Shown piece by piece: positions 49,656-61,800 of a stretch of DNA of 64,000 bases. Within the stretch, counting starts at the first letter, position 1, and each line of letters starts with the position of its first letter. The notes under the pieces are model-generated. The model ran no database searches. It saw only the letters and a program-made list of their open reading frames with translations, and had not been told where the DNA came from. A program made the position numbers and the translations under genes. The DNA is from Zonotrichia leucophrys gambelii (Eukaryota > Chordata > Aves > Passeriformes > Passerellidae): assembly GCF_028769735.1 (NCBI RefSeq), contig NC_088178.1:27487357-27551356 (forward strand). Reading direction: 5' to 3'.

Positions 49656-49815
49656 TCCAGAGGCTTGGGAGCTGGGAACAGCAGGCAAATTTCCAGGCAT
49701 GTGTGATGCGGGTAATTTCTTCTTACTGTACTGTCCATGTTAAAAATATCCTGTTATCATTTAAAGTATACATTTTAATTTTTAATGAGAAATAAAATGC
49801 AGTCACTTTACTGTG
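49656..49815 (+). other. FGGY: FGGY 3' UTR (end inferred)
   Basis: Sequence from the stop codon to just beyond the first good polyadenylation signal. The true end is inferred; alternative downstream AATAAA sites could extend it. Confidence 0.6.
49791..49796 (+). terminator. FGGY: Polyadenylation signal AATAAA for FGGY
   Basis: A canonical AATAAA 136 bp after the stop codon, in an AT-rich context, followed within 20-50 bp by T-containing and GT-containing sequence suitable for cleavage. It would give a 3' UTR of about 150-160 nt. Confidence 0.6.
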
Positions 49816-52800
49816 AAGCACTGGGTATTTTCTGTCAATAATCCCTGCACACAGAGACAAGGAATATTCATTTGTTCCACTCAGAGAACACAAGACAATC
49901 AGTTGCAGGTACCCCAGTGCCAGTATTTGGACTGGCAGGAACAGCACAAGGAATAACATGATTCACTCAGATGGACTTGAGTACAGGGAGTCAATATTCA
50001 CATAGATGGACTTTACACACTTAGCTTGAGAAAAATTCCTTTTTTAGTATTGGCCTAGGTTGCAATTCCCAGTTAAATGCAAACAGGAGTCACACAATAA
50101 CAAAATTACACTGGGGTTATTTGGAAAATAATAGTTGCTGGCTTTTTTTTAATGTTCAGCCCTGAAAAACATCTGGTAATTTTTTTAAAGAAACAATGCA
50201 CTTCCTGCCTTGTAGTTGATGGAAAAGCAGTTGTTACCCTTTCCAAAGTACCCATTGTCAGGAGAAACAGCTTTGCAAGTTCAGGGACATAATTAAAGAC
50301 AATGAAAGTTGATGGGAATAAAATGATGAAACTTCTTAACAAAAAGAGTAAAACAAGCAAGAAAATTACTCTGACATAGTGGGTGTCAAAGCTCCTAACT
50401 CAGGGGCACGATAAAATCTGTCAACTGAAAAGACAGAGTGGGAAAAAGCAATTGGAGACCAGTGTGTTGTAACCAGTAAGTATTCATAAATCTTAATATC
50501 TCTATTTTAATATGCAATTAGTGTGTAAAAATGAAGTCCACAGAGTCCAAATGGATAACAAAGGTACAGGTTGCACAGGGACAGATGTGCAGGGTTGGCT
50601 GGCACTGCACCAGCACTTTCACCTCTGCAGCTCAACAGAAACAATTTCAGCAAAGTTTCCATAAACTTCCTGCTATTTATATCATTATCCTCAAACTGGC
50701 CTCGATTTCTCAGGCTGAACTGGTAGCAAGACAGCACGAGGGGTGTAGGGAGTCAGGAAAGGGAACAAACAGTCACACTGCCTTGGTGTAAAATGTGAAT
50801 GCACAGGCTTCAAGGACTCTCTGTGCCTTGTGTGGGCTTGCACAACACAGTTACAGAGATCTGTTCACACTTCCTGCATGGCCTTTAATGCCTTCCTCCC
50901 CTTGTGATACTTGTACTTTATAGCTGCATTTTTGTTCCAAGCCAGTGTGCCTACCAGTTTCATGTGATCCATTTTAAAACCAGAGCTGTGAGAGCTCTGT
51001 ATCCCAGTGGCTGAGAAATCAGCTGTGATAACACAAACACTGCTGCAGGATTTTGCAGTGAGACTGCCTGGCCATCCTTGTGTTATACAAGACTTAGCAA
51101 ATTGTTCAGTTTGCCAAGTTCTCAAATTAAAATTTAATTCAAATTGAGCCAAGAAGTAAAATGTTGAAGCTCAAGAGTTCTAACACTCTTCAGCTGCATG
51201 TCGATGGGCAGTGTAATGTTAAACTCTGATTGTGGCTTGAGGCATTCTTGTAGATCTGCCCTCTGAGTGCCTTGGCCATGCCAAGCGCTGCTGAGTCCTT
51301 CAGCCTGTGGCAGCAGCACAGTGACAAACCCATCCCAGTGCCCCAGTCCAAGAGAAGCCTCAGTCACGGCTTGGGGAAGTTTGGCCAAGGGCCCCAGGTG
51401 GGGTCAGTCAGGCCCCTGAGCTGCAGACCCTGCCATCCTCACCCCATCAGGTGCAACTTGCTGACAGATTTTTATCATGCAAATTGAAAGAAGGGAAGCA
51501 ACCACCATGTCATCAGTTGCTCCAAGAGTCCTGCAGAGAGGCCCAGGCTTTGCTCACATGGAGAAGACAAGATATGATGGTTCCAAAGAAGCAAAGAGCA
51601 ACTCTTAGGGAAAAAACTCCATGAGACCTACCTGGGTGAAGAGTCCTCACAAGGCAAGAGTCAGGAATGACAGCCTGTCATACAGGTAACCTGCAAACTG
51701 AATGTTGACATGAGATTGGTTATTTTGTATTCTGATGCATTTCAGTTCCACGTGTCTCTTAAGCACTTTGAAAGTTAAAATCTCTTGAATGCAGAACCTT
51801 TCTGTGCTGTCCAAATGCCCCTATACTGTTTAGTCATGGTACAGTATCCAGAGGAATCCTTCTAAAAGGGATCCCTGCTGCCCCAGCCCTTGGAAAAAAA
51901 AGGATTCTGCTTGGCACAGAATCTTTCTGGGAACTGGGATTCCAGCATTAGGAAAGGGCAGAGCCAGTGTGAACTGTTTGGATTTGGCAATCCCTGGGGA
52001 AAAATCCAGCTGCTTTCTGCTGGAATCTGATTTGAAATTTTAGAGGCAAGTTAAAGTCCTGCAGTTCAAATCTGAGTGATATTTGAAAGGTCCAGCCTGA
52101 GCCTCTCTAGGTCTGTTTTTTAATTAACCAGGCTTTTCATGGAACACTGTGTTCTCCTCCCTGCCAGGGTGACTGCAGGACTTCTCCAGGTAAGAATTCC
52201 TGAAGCACCTTCACTAGAAAGCTCTGGATGCAGCAGCATGGTAACATTCCACCACAATATTGCCAGTACCTGCATCAGAAGGTAATCACACAATGGTACA
52301 GACTGGTTTTCCTTGCTAGGTCTGTTTCAATCCATTTGTTATGTGCTGCTCACTCAGTAAATGCTGATTTATAAACACTTAGGGGTCGAGGTTGTTTCCT
52401 TGGCTTATTGCTTTTCACAAGAGGTGTGAAAAGCAACACAGCTCCATAATAAAGAACATTTTCCTTTTTTCCCCTATATCCAGCCTCCCAGTACAAGAAG
52501 CAACCTCTGACTGGGGCCTGGTGAGATTAGGAACTTCCATGCTGCTTTTTGTGGAATGTTACTCCAGAGATTCAATAAACTACACAAAAGCAAAATGCTG
52601 GAGGCCTGTTTGGTATTTCACAGAGTTGTTTGATCTGACATGTGTCAAATGATAAATGCAAATGGCTGCAGGATCATTCAAGCCCAAGTGGGTTTTGAAA
52701 TGCTGTGGGAAAATTAGAGGATAAATAAATCTGATCCCAAGAGCTCAAGCTCATTGTTTGGCATGTGTCAGAATGCAGACAGAGGTAAATATTACCTCCC

Positions 52801-55800
52801 TGCAGGGAGAGCAGGTTAGTGCTGCTAACCAGGGACTGTGCCTCCAGTAGGGGGTCAGGCAGCAACCTACCAAACTAAAAAAATGAAGATATGCTGAACA
52901 TATTGGAGGTTATTTAATGTTTACAGGGAAATTGACGAGATTAATAAACCCTCTTCTCCAATGGACTGTGAAAATGAATGTGATTATTTATTTTTAATAC
53001 ATGCTTTTCCTATGCAAAGTGGCTGTGCAAAAATGGAGCCTTTGCTCTTCTACATTGGTATATGCAGAGATTTACAGATCAGCTTGGGGAGAGTTTCCTT
53101 TCCACAGGTTTTTTCCCTGTGGATCTTACTCTGGAATCTCCCTGGGTCATGGCTGTAGCCCTCAGGAATATGGGTGCCCATGGACCGAAGCATTGCACTC
53201 TGGAGTTGTCCACAGTGGCTTCCAGGGCCAGTTATCCCAGATAAACCAGCAGGCGCAGCCAGGAACAGCTTGTACCTCTGGAAAAGCCAATTGCCACATC
53301 CTTTTTTACCCAGACTGCTGCTGATTTCCATGCACAGCATAGAGCGAAAGGGGGCAGACTGTGAGGACAGTAAGATTAGGCTGCACATGCAGTGACAGCA
53401 GTGAGTTAGTGCTGGTCAGAAAACAGGAAAATTGAATGTCAGGGCTGGCACCACCAGCTTGTACAGCAAAGCACAAACAGCATCTCAGCAGAAGCAGCAC
53501 AGCTTGACTGGCAGCTCCGGGGCACAGCGAGCAGTGTGACAGGTCAGGGAAATAAAACCTCTCAGCATTTCAACTGATGCAACTTGACAGGGACCCCAGT
53601 GAAAACAGCAGCACAACACTGTGCTGCCATTTTGATGGGATTGTTTTGTTGAGCTGAACAATGATTTTTGTTCTTAAAAACAGCCAGTGAGGAGTTTGTG
53701 AGCTGTGCTGTAACAAGAAGTCTCCAGGAGCCCTCAGTGCAGGGGTTCTGCACCCAGCATCACCTCATCTGCTGCCACTCAGAAAGGGAATTTGAGACAA
53801 ACCATGTTTGAAATCCAGAAAAAAATTGTTCCCGATGCCATGAGTTACATCATGTGTACAAGGGCTGGGAATGTGAAATTTGGCCCAAAGGTATTTTTAT
53901 GGACCTCGCTCTGACTTGTGCTTTTTACTCATTTTCATTTGAGTGCAGGGTTTTTCTTTGTGCCTCTTGTGTTTTGTTTGCACACACAGAGTGTTTGGCT
54001 GAGCCCACAGCTGTGTTTATTCCTAAATCCCCATCCAGTCTGTATGAACCCAGTCTGGCACTCAACTTCCAGCTTCTCCTTGAGCTTTGTGTTTGACACC
54101 CCCTCACCTCTGACTGGCTTTGGCTCCCTGGGGTGGTGGATCAAAGTCTGGGGATCCCCACGGCTGCAGTGCTGGGCCTGGGCTCAGTCCCAGCGAGGCC
54201 AACAGGGCACTGATGGATCCCAGAGTCCTTCAAGGCCTTTCACAAAAGAATCCCATGGAAAGTAAGATTTGCTGCATTCAGAATCCTTTGTTTGGTAGAA
54301 CAGGAAAGGAAGGACTCCTCTGAAGTTGACCCATTTGTGCTTCAGTGAATTTTTCATAAAATTGACAAAATCCTGTTTTAATCTATCCCACTCCACAACC
54401 TTCTGAGGGACTCTGTAGGTTTCTCTAAAATACCTCTGTGGTTATTGTTAATTAGAAAAAAATAATATTGCTGAAGGATCGCTTTTCAGTTGAACTTCCT
54501 GAACATATGGTTCAAACTGAAGCTGAAAAGGAAAACTTCAGGACAAACTGTATGAATTACTACTAATAATAAAATCAGACATTTTTTATAAGTCCACATT
54601 AATCTTCTTTAAAAGCTTTGGGTTAACCACATTTTTTAAATAAAACTTTTACCGGAGCGGAATTTATTAAGAGAGCTCAGTGTTGCCTTAGCTCTGTTCC
54701 ACGGGGCATCAAGAGAAGTTTTATTACTGATTTCAGTCACAACAGACTTAGATCTACACAGAATGGTTTTGATAAGCCCAATGTAAAAGTTTTATTGGTT
54801 TAAGACATGAAAAACAGACATGTTACAGAGACCACTTCTACTCTATAAACACCCATAACATGGATAATGCATCACACTGGAGTCAGTGCTCCGGAGTGTA
54901 AATAATGGTGTGGAGGGAAGGAAAGCCTGGCCAAGTATGTACAGCTAAGAAAAACAACATAGACCCAGCTTGTATATGGTACTTCTCCTCTACAGATCTC
55001 AAAATTAAATACAAATAAAGTCTGTATCATTAGGTCATACTCACAGATGGAAAAGGGAAAATTAACCAGGCCAGGGAAAGAGGGAAGTTGATGCTCTTTG
55101 TTGTTATGTCTATCTTTGTACTTGAAACTATAACTACTGAGGCATTATTTGAAACAGGTTTTGAGGCCATGTGGTTGCTGTTTGTCCTGGATGGGTTCTG
55201 TTCAAAGTCTCCTTTTCCTGTATGTTATAAAACAGTGTTAGAAAAACATGAAACATCCGGAAGTATTACATGGTGTCTCCCAGAGGTGTTCCTGGCTGTT
55301 GGGGATCCACTGATTTGTTGTTCTCCCAGAGGATGGGCATAGTGGCAGTGGTGATGTGGGGCTGTGCTCTGTTATCTTTATCCTAAAGATAAAAATGTGC
55401 TTTTATTGCACCAGCATTAACAACATGGCCCCTTGTTCTGCTTTGTACTTAGATCTTTTTATAGTGTGGTGAAAAAAGTGTGAATGGCTTGTAAATATAA
55501 CTTGCACTTGCTTCAAGGTGCCAAGCTCACACAGCTCTCCAGTGGTGCAGAACATGGGCCTTAAAAATCCTGAAATCCCCTTATAAATGCAATTATGGAC
55601 ATACTTCCCTCCACTATTCTGTGCTTCATCCTTGTATTCACTTGGAAAAACTATTTAAATGCTGTAATCCCAACCATATGGCTCAGAGCCTCAAAGAAGG
55701 CATTTAACAGACACGTTTGTCTGGAGAATTAGGGTTTTACACAGATTATCCAGTGACTGGAGATGGGATACCCCCTCTGAGGGAGGACAGGAGCCCACAC

Positions 55801-58800
55801 CAGGGGCTGCCTTGACAGAAGGACCCTCTAAATCTGTTCTGTCCCTTTCCTGTTAAACAGATCCTGGGCTGGAATAAACAGTGAGCTTACATTGGGATGA
55901 GATGTCTTTGAACAATTTTCCTCTGCAAGACCACACAGATTTCCTTAAAAACAGTAAACAGATTAAAAAACCCTTTATGCATGACTAGAAACCAACTTAC
56001 TGAATTGTTTAAAATGGAACTTCCACTACTTTTGTTTTTGTAAAAAGCTTTTACAGGATGCAAACCAATTTAATTGTGCCTAGATCACTGTTTTATTTTA
56101 GGCAAATGTTTCCCATGGGAAGCAGGAATGTGGGACAGAATGAGACCTAAGCCTGCTGTGTCCTACTCCTGATTTTTACCCATAGAAATTAATTTTATGG
56201 GACAGCTGGATTTTTATGCTGCTGATTAAAAAGACAAGTTGTCTTCTCAGAAGTGAGTTCATGCTTGAAGATGAGACTTCATGTTTGTTACATCTCGAGC
56301 TTTCACACTTACAAATGTGATTATTGCACTGTTGGTTTTTGTAATAGGTTGGGGGTTTTTTGCATAGTCAAATACAAATAGTGGGATTTTCTAGTGCATT
56401 TTACCCATTCCACAAGTTTGTATTGTAATTTAACAGTATCATCTGAGATCATCTGTTACTTTTTGGCTGCTTAAGACTTCATGGGCATTTCAAAAGCAGC
56501 ACCTTTGTAGATGTGAAAGCAATGAGCAAATAAAAATACAGTTACTGATTTTTCAGGGAATATAAAAATGGGATTTCTCCTGCTTCTAGTGAGGGAACCT
56601 ACATTAATTCCAGGGAGAAGGGCTTGGTCCTGGTTGCTACACAGGCCTTGAGATTGTTGCCAGAAGAATGCCTTGTTTAGTAGCCTGTGTAAGCACTGCC
56701 TGCACTGTCAGTCCAGAACACTTCCCACAGAATAAATGCCCACAGCTGCTTTCTGCTGGGAGAGGGGCTCACTGGAGGCAGGTGGGGCAGCTGGAGTTGC
56801 TGTGGTTCCTGGGAGAGATGTAGTGCACAGTCTTCACAAAATTAGTAATTTGATCGACGTATTCAGTTCATTAATAATAATTTACTGTGATTAGCAGAGA
56901 GTCACAGAAACTCAGCATAGATATCACACAGAACTAATTGTCACTGTTTCCCTCCTACTCTGCAGTTGTGTCTGTCACTTAAATGTACTGAAATAAAGTC
57001 TGGTGTGTTCTCTGCCTTCCTGGGATGCCAGAATGGGATTCTCTCTGTACCAAAACTGAATGGCAAAAAGAATCCAGGTGAGTGCTCATGAAACCAGGTC
57101 TCTTGCCAGAGCCACGTCTAAAACTATGAATTCACCAAATTAGTAATTTTAAATCAGCACCATTCATACCATTCTTTCCTCCTGTAATGAGGATCTGTAG
57201 ATAAGAGCAACTGAAAGTTTTAAAATAATGTGCCATGACTTTTCAAGGGCTTTTCCAGCCTTAACAATAGTGTTTCTATAACTACTGAATAAAAAAATCT
57301 TTCTTTACTGTGAAGTTATAAATGTATTTGTTTCCATCCTCAACAGAAAAATGTCAGATGCCAAAGGCCTTTTCATTGTTTCAGATTTTCCTTTCCCTGC
57401 ACTGATAAGATTCTCTCCTGCAGAGATAACAACCACACAATAGCCCAGCAAAGGATGGCTGGGTGGGAATAAGACACCACAGCGATGGTCAGATCCAAGT
57501 CCAGGACCCTGAACTCCAGGCAAGCAGATTTTATTTCACACAGTGGCACCTAAAATTCATCTGGCACATCCCATTGCATTCTGACTTCCTGTGCAGGGCT
57601 GGGGGCATTTGCAGGTCCAGAACATCCTCTCAGCTGGCCAGGCAGTGATGGTTTCTGTCAGCTGCAGCCCAGAGCAGTGCTGTTTACCAACACTGCACAC
57701 ACACAGGCTCATTGGGTATCTACTCCATTTGTGCACAGGAATCACACCCACATTTCTTTAGCTTTGTCTCCTACAACAAAGAGAACAAAATGTGTTTCTG
57801 GTTATGTGATAGATACGGAGTCAAGGGAAGCCCAGCATTCCCAGACTGTAACCAATGGAAATTCTGAAAGGCTCTTTTGCCCTTTGCAACCTCAACAAGT
57901 TGGAATCTCTTGTGTATTTTGTATTAGCTTGTCTTGTACAGTAATTAACTTATATATGACTCCTAGGGGACAAGTGATTATGGTTTATTTCCAGATGACT
58001 CATGAGCAAGTCTGCAGAAAGAGAGTTTGTGCTGCTCAGAAAACAGGAAAATGGAATATTTACTGTTGCTGATGATACCAGTTCTGGCTGCTGAGCTCAG
58101 GCACCAGGCAGAGGGGCTGGAAGCTTGTCAGCTTGAGTGCAAGGGCCTGTTGAGACCCTGCAAATGCTCAAGCTCTGCTCCCAGAGCATTCAGTTAGGAC
58201 TAGGAATTACAGCAAAGATCCAGGCAGTGCTCCTGCACTGTGTGAATAATATATATGTGTGTGTGTAGCAAGAATAAAAATCATTCAATCATCATTCAAA
58301 TCCAGCATTGTGACACCACATTTTTAATTTCCTTGTGATCTCTCACTGATTGAGTGAAGCAAGGTGGGAAACTCCATCAGCTCTTGCAGGATGACCAGGG
58401 CTGGCAGATCCATAGGGCACAAAACCAGGCAGTTCCTTACATACACAGTAAATCCATGGACATGGTTATGGATGCTGTGGAACTCCTGAGTCCAGCAGGT
58501 CCCAAGGCAGGGTGGGCCTGGTTTCACCTGGTATGGACATTTCTCCAATTGCATTAACAGAGCATTTGGGAGGAAAAAGGAACTCGGGGTCACCCTCAGC
58601 TAAGACATCAGTGGTTTAGTCTTGTCCTGAGTCGATCAGCTGGGAAAAACATGCCAGGTCTGTCATTTATTTTTAATAGATTATCTGCACATAATCAAAT
58701 TTCTGATTTATTGAGTCCAAGCACTCCCAATGATGCTGGAGTTGGCTCTAACCAGCATCAATGGTTATGAGGGGCCCGCCCAGCTGGATCTGATAGAAGG

Positions 58801-61800
58801 AGAAGACAGATGATATCTGAGATTGCTGTAGGGCTGCCAGAACTAATTTACCCCTTCCAAAATCCTGAGCTGGCCTTTGAACATTTGAACTGTGATTGAA
58901 TTAGAAATTGATTGTGGCAGTCAATGTTTGTGTCATGAGGCTTTGAGGTTTTGATGGCACTAAACAGTCCTAACAAAATAAAATATTTAGTTTGACTTTG
59001 CCTAAAATGATGCATTTTTAGGGAGCTTCCTCTCTTGCAGTAATTCTGTGTGTTATTTCAAACAGCACTATTAAAATTGTCATTGCTCCTAATATTTTAG
59101 GCTGGAAACTTTGCAAGTGTCCTTAGGAATGACTGTTTCACAGTCTTATATTTGGATCTGGGTGTCTTTGGTGGTTCTAACGCATATGTTGCTGAGAATC
59201 ATCAGCCAGAACTGAATGATAAAATGTTTAGTCCAGTAGAAGTCAATTTAATTCATTTTGAGGAAATGAAAGGAAAAAAAGCCCAACCAAAACTAAACTC
59301 CAAATGCAGAAGCAAAAACAGACTTAGAATTCAAAGATCCAGAGAAAGCCTTAAAGTTTTTCAGGAATCAGATCCTTATGTTTCTGTTCCTTTCTCACTG
59401 CACAGCACAGGTGTCCACTGAGGTCACATTTCCACAGGTCAGATTTGCAAAGGAATTCTTCATGTAGGAACTTCACCAGGGGCCAGGCTTTCAAACTGTG
59501 ACAGTCAGATTTTTGAGAAAAATGAGCTTTTCAGATCTGGACACATCTTTTGGCTAAAAATGAAAGCTGTGCATTTCAGAAAACAATTCTAGTAGAACTC
59601 TGCAAATCCAAGCCCATTGTGCTAAACCCCAGCCACCAGATGTGATACATTTTTAATTCTTGCCCACAAAAGGAAGGCATGAAGCACTGATCTGTTTGTT
59701 GGCTATGAAACCAGGAGCTCCTGGGTATAAACCTTTATCTCTGTAACACAGCTCAGCTCAGAACATCTTCCAGTTTTACCACAAGGAAATTTAGCTCTAA
59801 AGCATCAGTGGTGAGTCTGTTCTCATCAGCATCTTTGAGGAGAAGTATTAAAGTTTAAAAACCCTCAGCAGGTTGAGTGCTCAAGAGCATTTGTTGGTTT
59901 TTGCATGAGCATGTGGCATTGTTCAGTAAAGCAGCCCCTGCTTTGAGGTTGGAAGTTGCCAGGGAGGGGTGACAGTGGCACTTTGCTCTGGCAGAGCAGC
60001 AGCTGCTCCCAGTCTCACTTACAAGGCCAGTTCTGGTGACAAGGGAGGCTACACTGGACAGCTCATGGTTTGGCAATCCAGGTCTAAACTAACCCATAAG
60101 CAAATTAAAACCAGGACATTTTAGAAGGAAGAATTGAGTCATGTGGATTTTCCAAAAGTAATCTAATGATAAAACATCTAAATAAATACTTCAATTATTT
60201 ATTCCTAATCAGTCTAATGAACACTTCTTACAGTGGTCCAGGAAACCTACATGAGGTTGAGTTTGCCATTCCTCTGTGCAAAAATGTTTGAGAGGAGCTG
60301 AGTCAGTGACAATGTTGGTGTGGAATCATTCTGCATGGCAAATTATGCCTTATTTGCCAATTAATAATTTAATTGCCCAATTTAGTTTCCTTTATTTGCC
60401 TATTATTAATTTAGTTGGCAAGGCACTCTCAGGTTTTATAAATTATGAAATGTAGTTTTTTTCCATCTGAAAATAATGCCCTCCGTTTCTAAATCTTCTC
60501 CCCTAAAAGATATTTAACATCATTGAAAAGGTACCTGAGCCCAATAAAAAACTTGCATTCCTATTTTTAAATATTAACTTGAATCAAGGTCAAACTGTAG
60601 GTATTTTGATCACCTGACAGAGTAGCAGCTTATCAGTGCTGTTGTGAAACATCTCTAAAACTTGCCAGACACTTGTGATACTTTGGAATTGCATAACAGC
60701 AGACTTGGTTGTGTAATACAAATTTGTCCACATCCTAAGTGAAGTGCAGAATTTAAGCAGAAGGTCTAACAGGTTGAGGTAATTTTTAATGATGGGCATT
60801 TATATGCCATAGGGTATTTATTCTTTGTCCTGTTGTGTGATCCTTGAGAAAGGTTTGATTTATGTAAAGGTGTTCTTCAATTTAATGCTGTAAAATTGAT
60901 AAGGAAATGTGTTCAGAGCTTGGTTTTGTGCAGTGTTCACCATCCTGATCCTGATTCAACAAGGCACTGAAGCACAAGCCAAATATTCAGCCCTCAGGTA
61001 ACACATAACCTCTTATATGTCAGTAATATTGGAATAGAAATACACTTAGAACAGAAATACTGCCCCTGGCATTCCTGCTGAAGCACTGATAAGCTAAACA
61101 AAGCACTTTTCAAAGCCTAATAACCGGATGGGATTTGTAGCATAAACAATGCTCCTTGTTAGTCACCAGTCCCCAGGGCATCTTCCTCACTTTGTTACAG
61201 ATAAATTAGCAACAAATGAAATGCTGTGTGTGATTTCCTGCCCTGGGTATGCCTGTGTGCTCGCGTGCCAGTGTGAGAGCTGTCATTTATTATTTATCCA
61301 AGAGCGTATTCACGTCCACAGTGTGATTTAATTACTTATTAAAGGTGCCAGACTGGCAGATGCAGAAGCTGGAGCAGTTTAGTTGTCCAGAGAACGTGGC
61401 ACAGGCAGTGACATCCTCTCCAGGATGTTCAGTGCTTCACCCCAATGGACTCCCCACATCTCCAAGCACAGCTCTTTGTCTCCAGCCTTTTCCCAGGTTC
61501 TCTGCTCAAGGTGTTAAGTTCATAAAGGCTGCCAGCAGAGATGTCAGTCCTGTGGTTTTTAGGCAGGATTGTTGATACTCTGGAAAATGGTTTGAACACA
61601 TTAGGTCAGTCTGTTTTAGCTATGCTACTCAAGCATTGGGTTAGTACTAACAGAGGTGAAACCCCTTCTAACTAAATAATAGCAAAAGATGTTATTTGTA
61701 AAGGTAGAAAGAGCCCAGATTCCCTTCTGCTTGCCAGGGGCTGTGTGCTGTGGCTCTGCTGCAGTCACTCAGGCCTTACTACAGACACACTTGTCTTGGA

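Noticed and set aside
59152..59421. 89-codon plus-strand frame considered as a possible exon or small protein
   Set aside because: No recognisable family, no flanking splice signals that join it to anything, and basic low-complexity composition.
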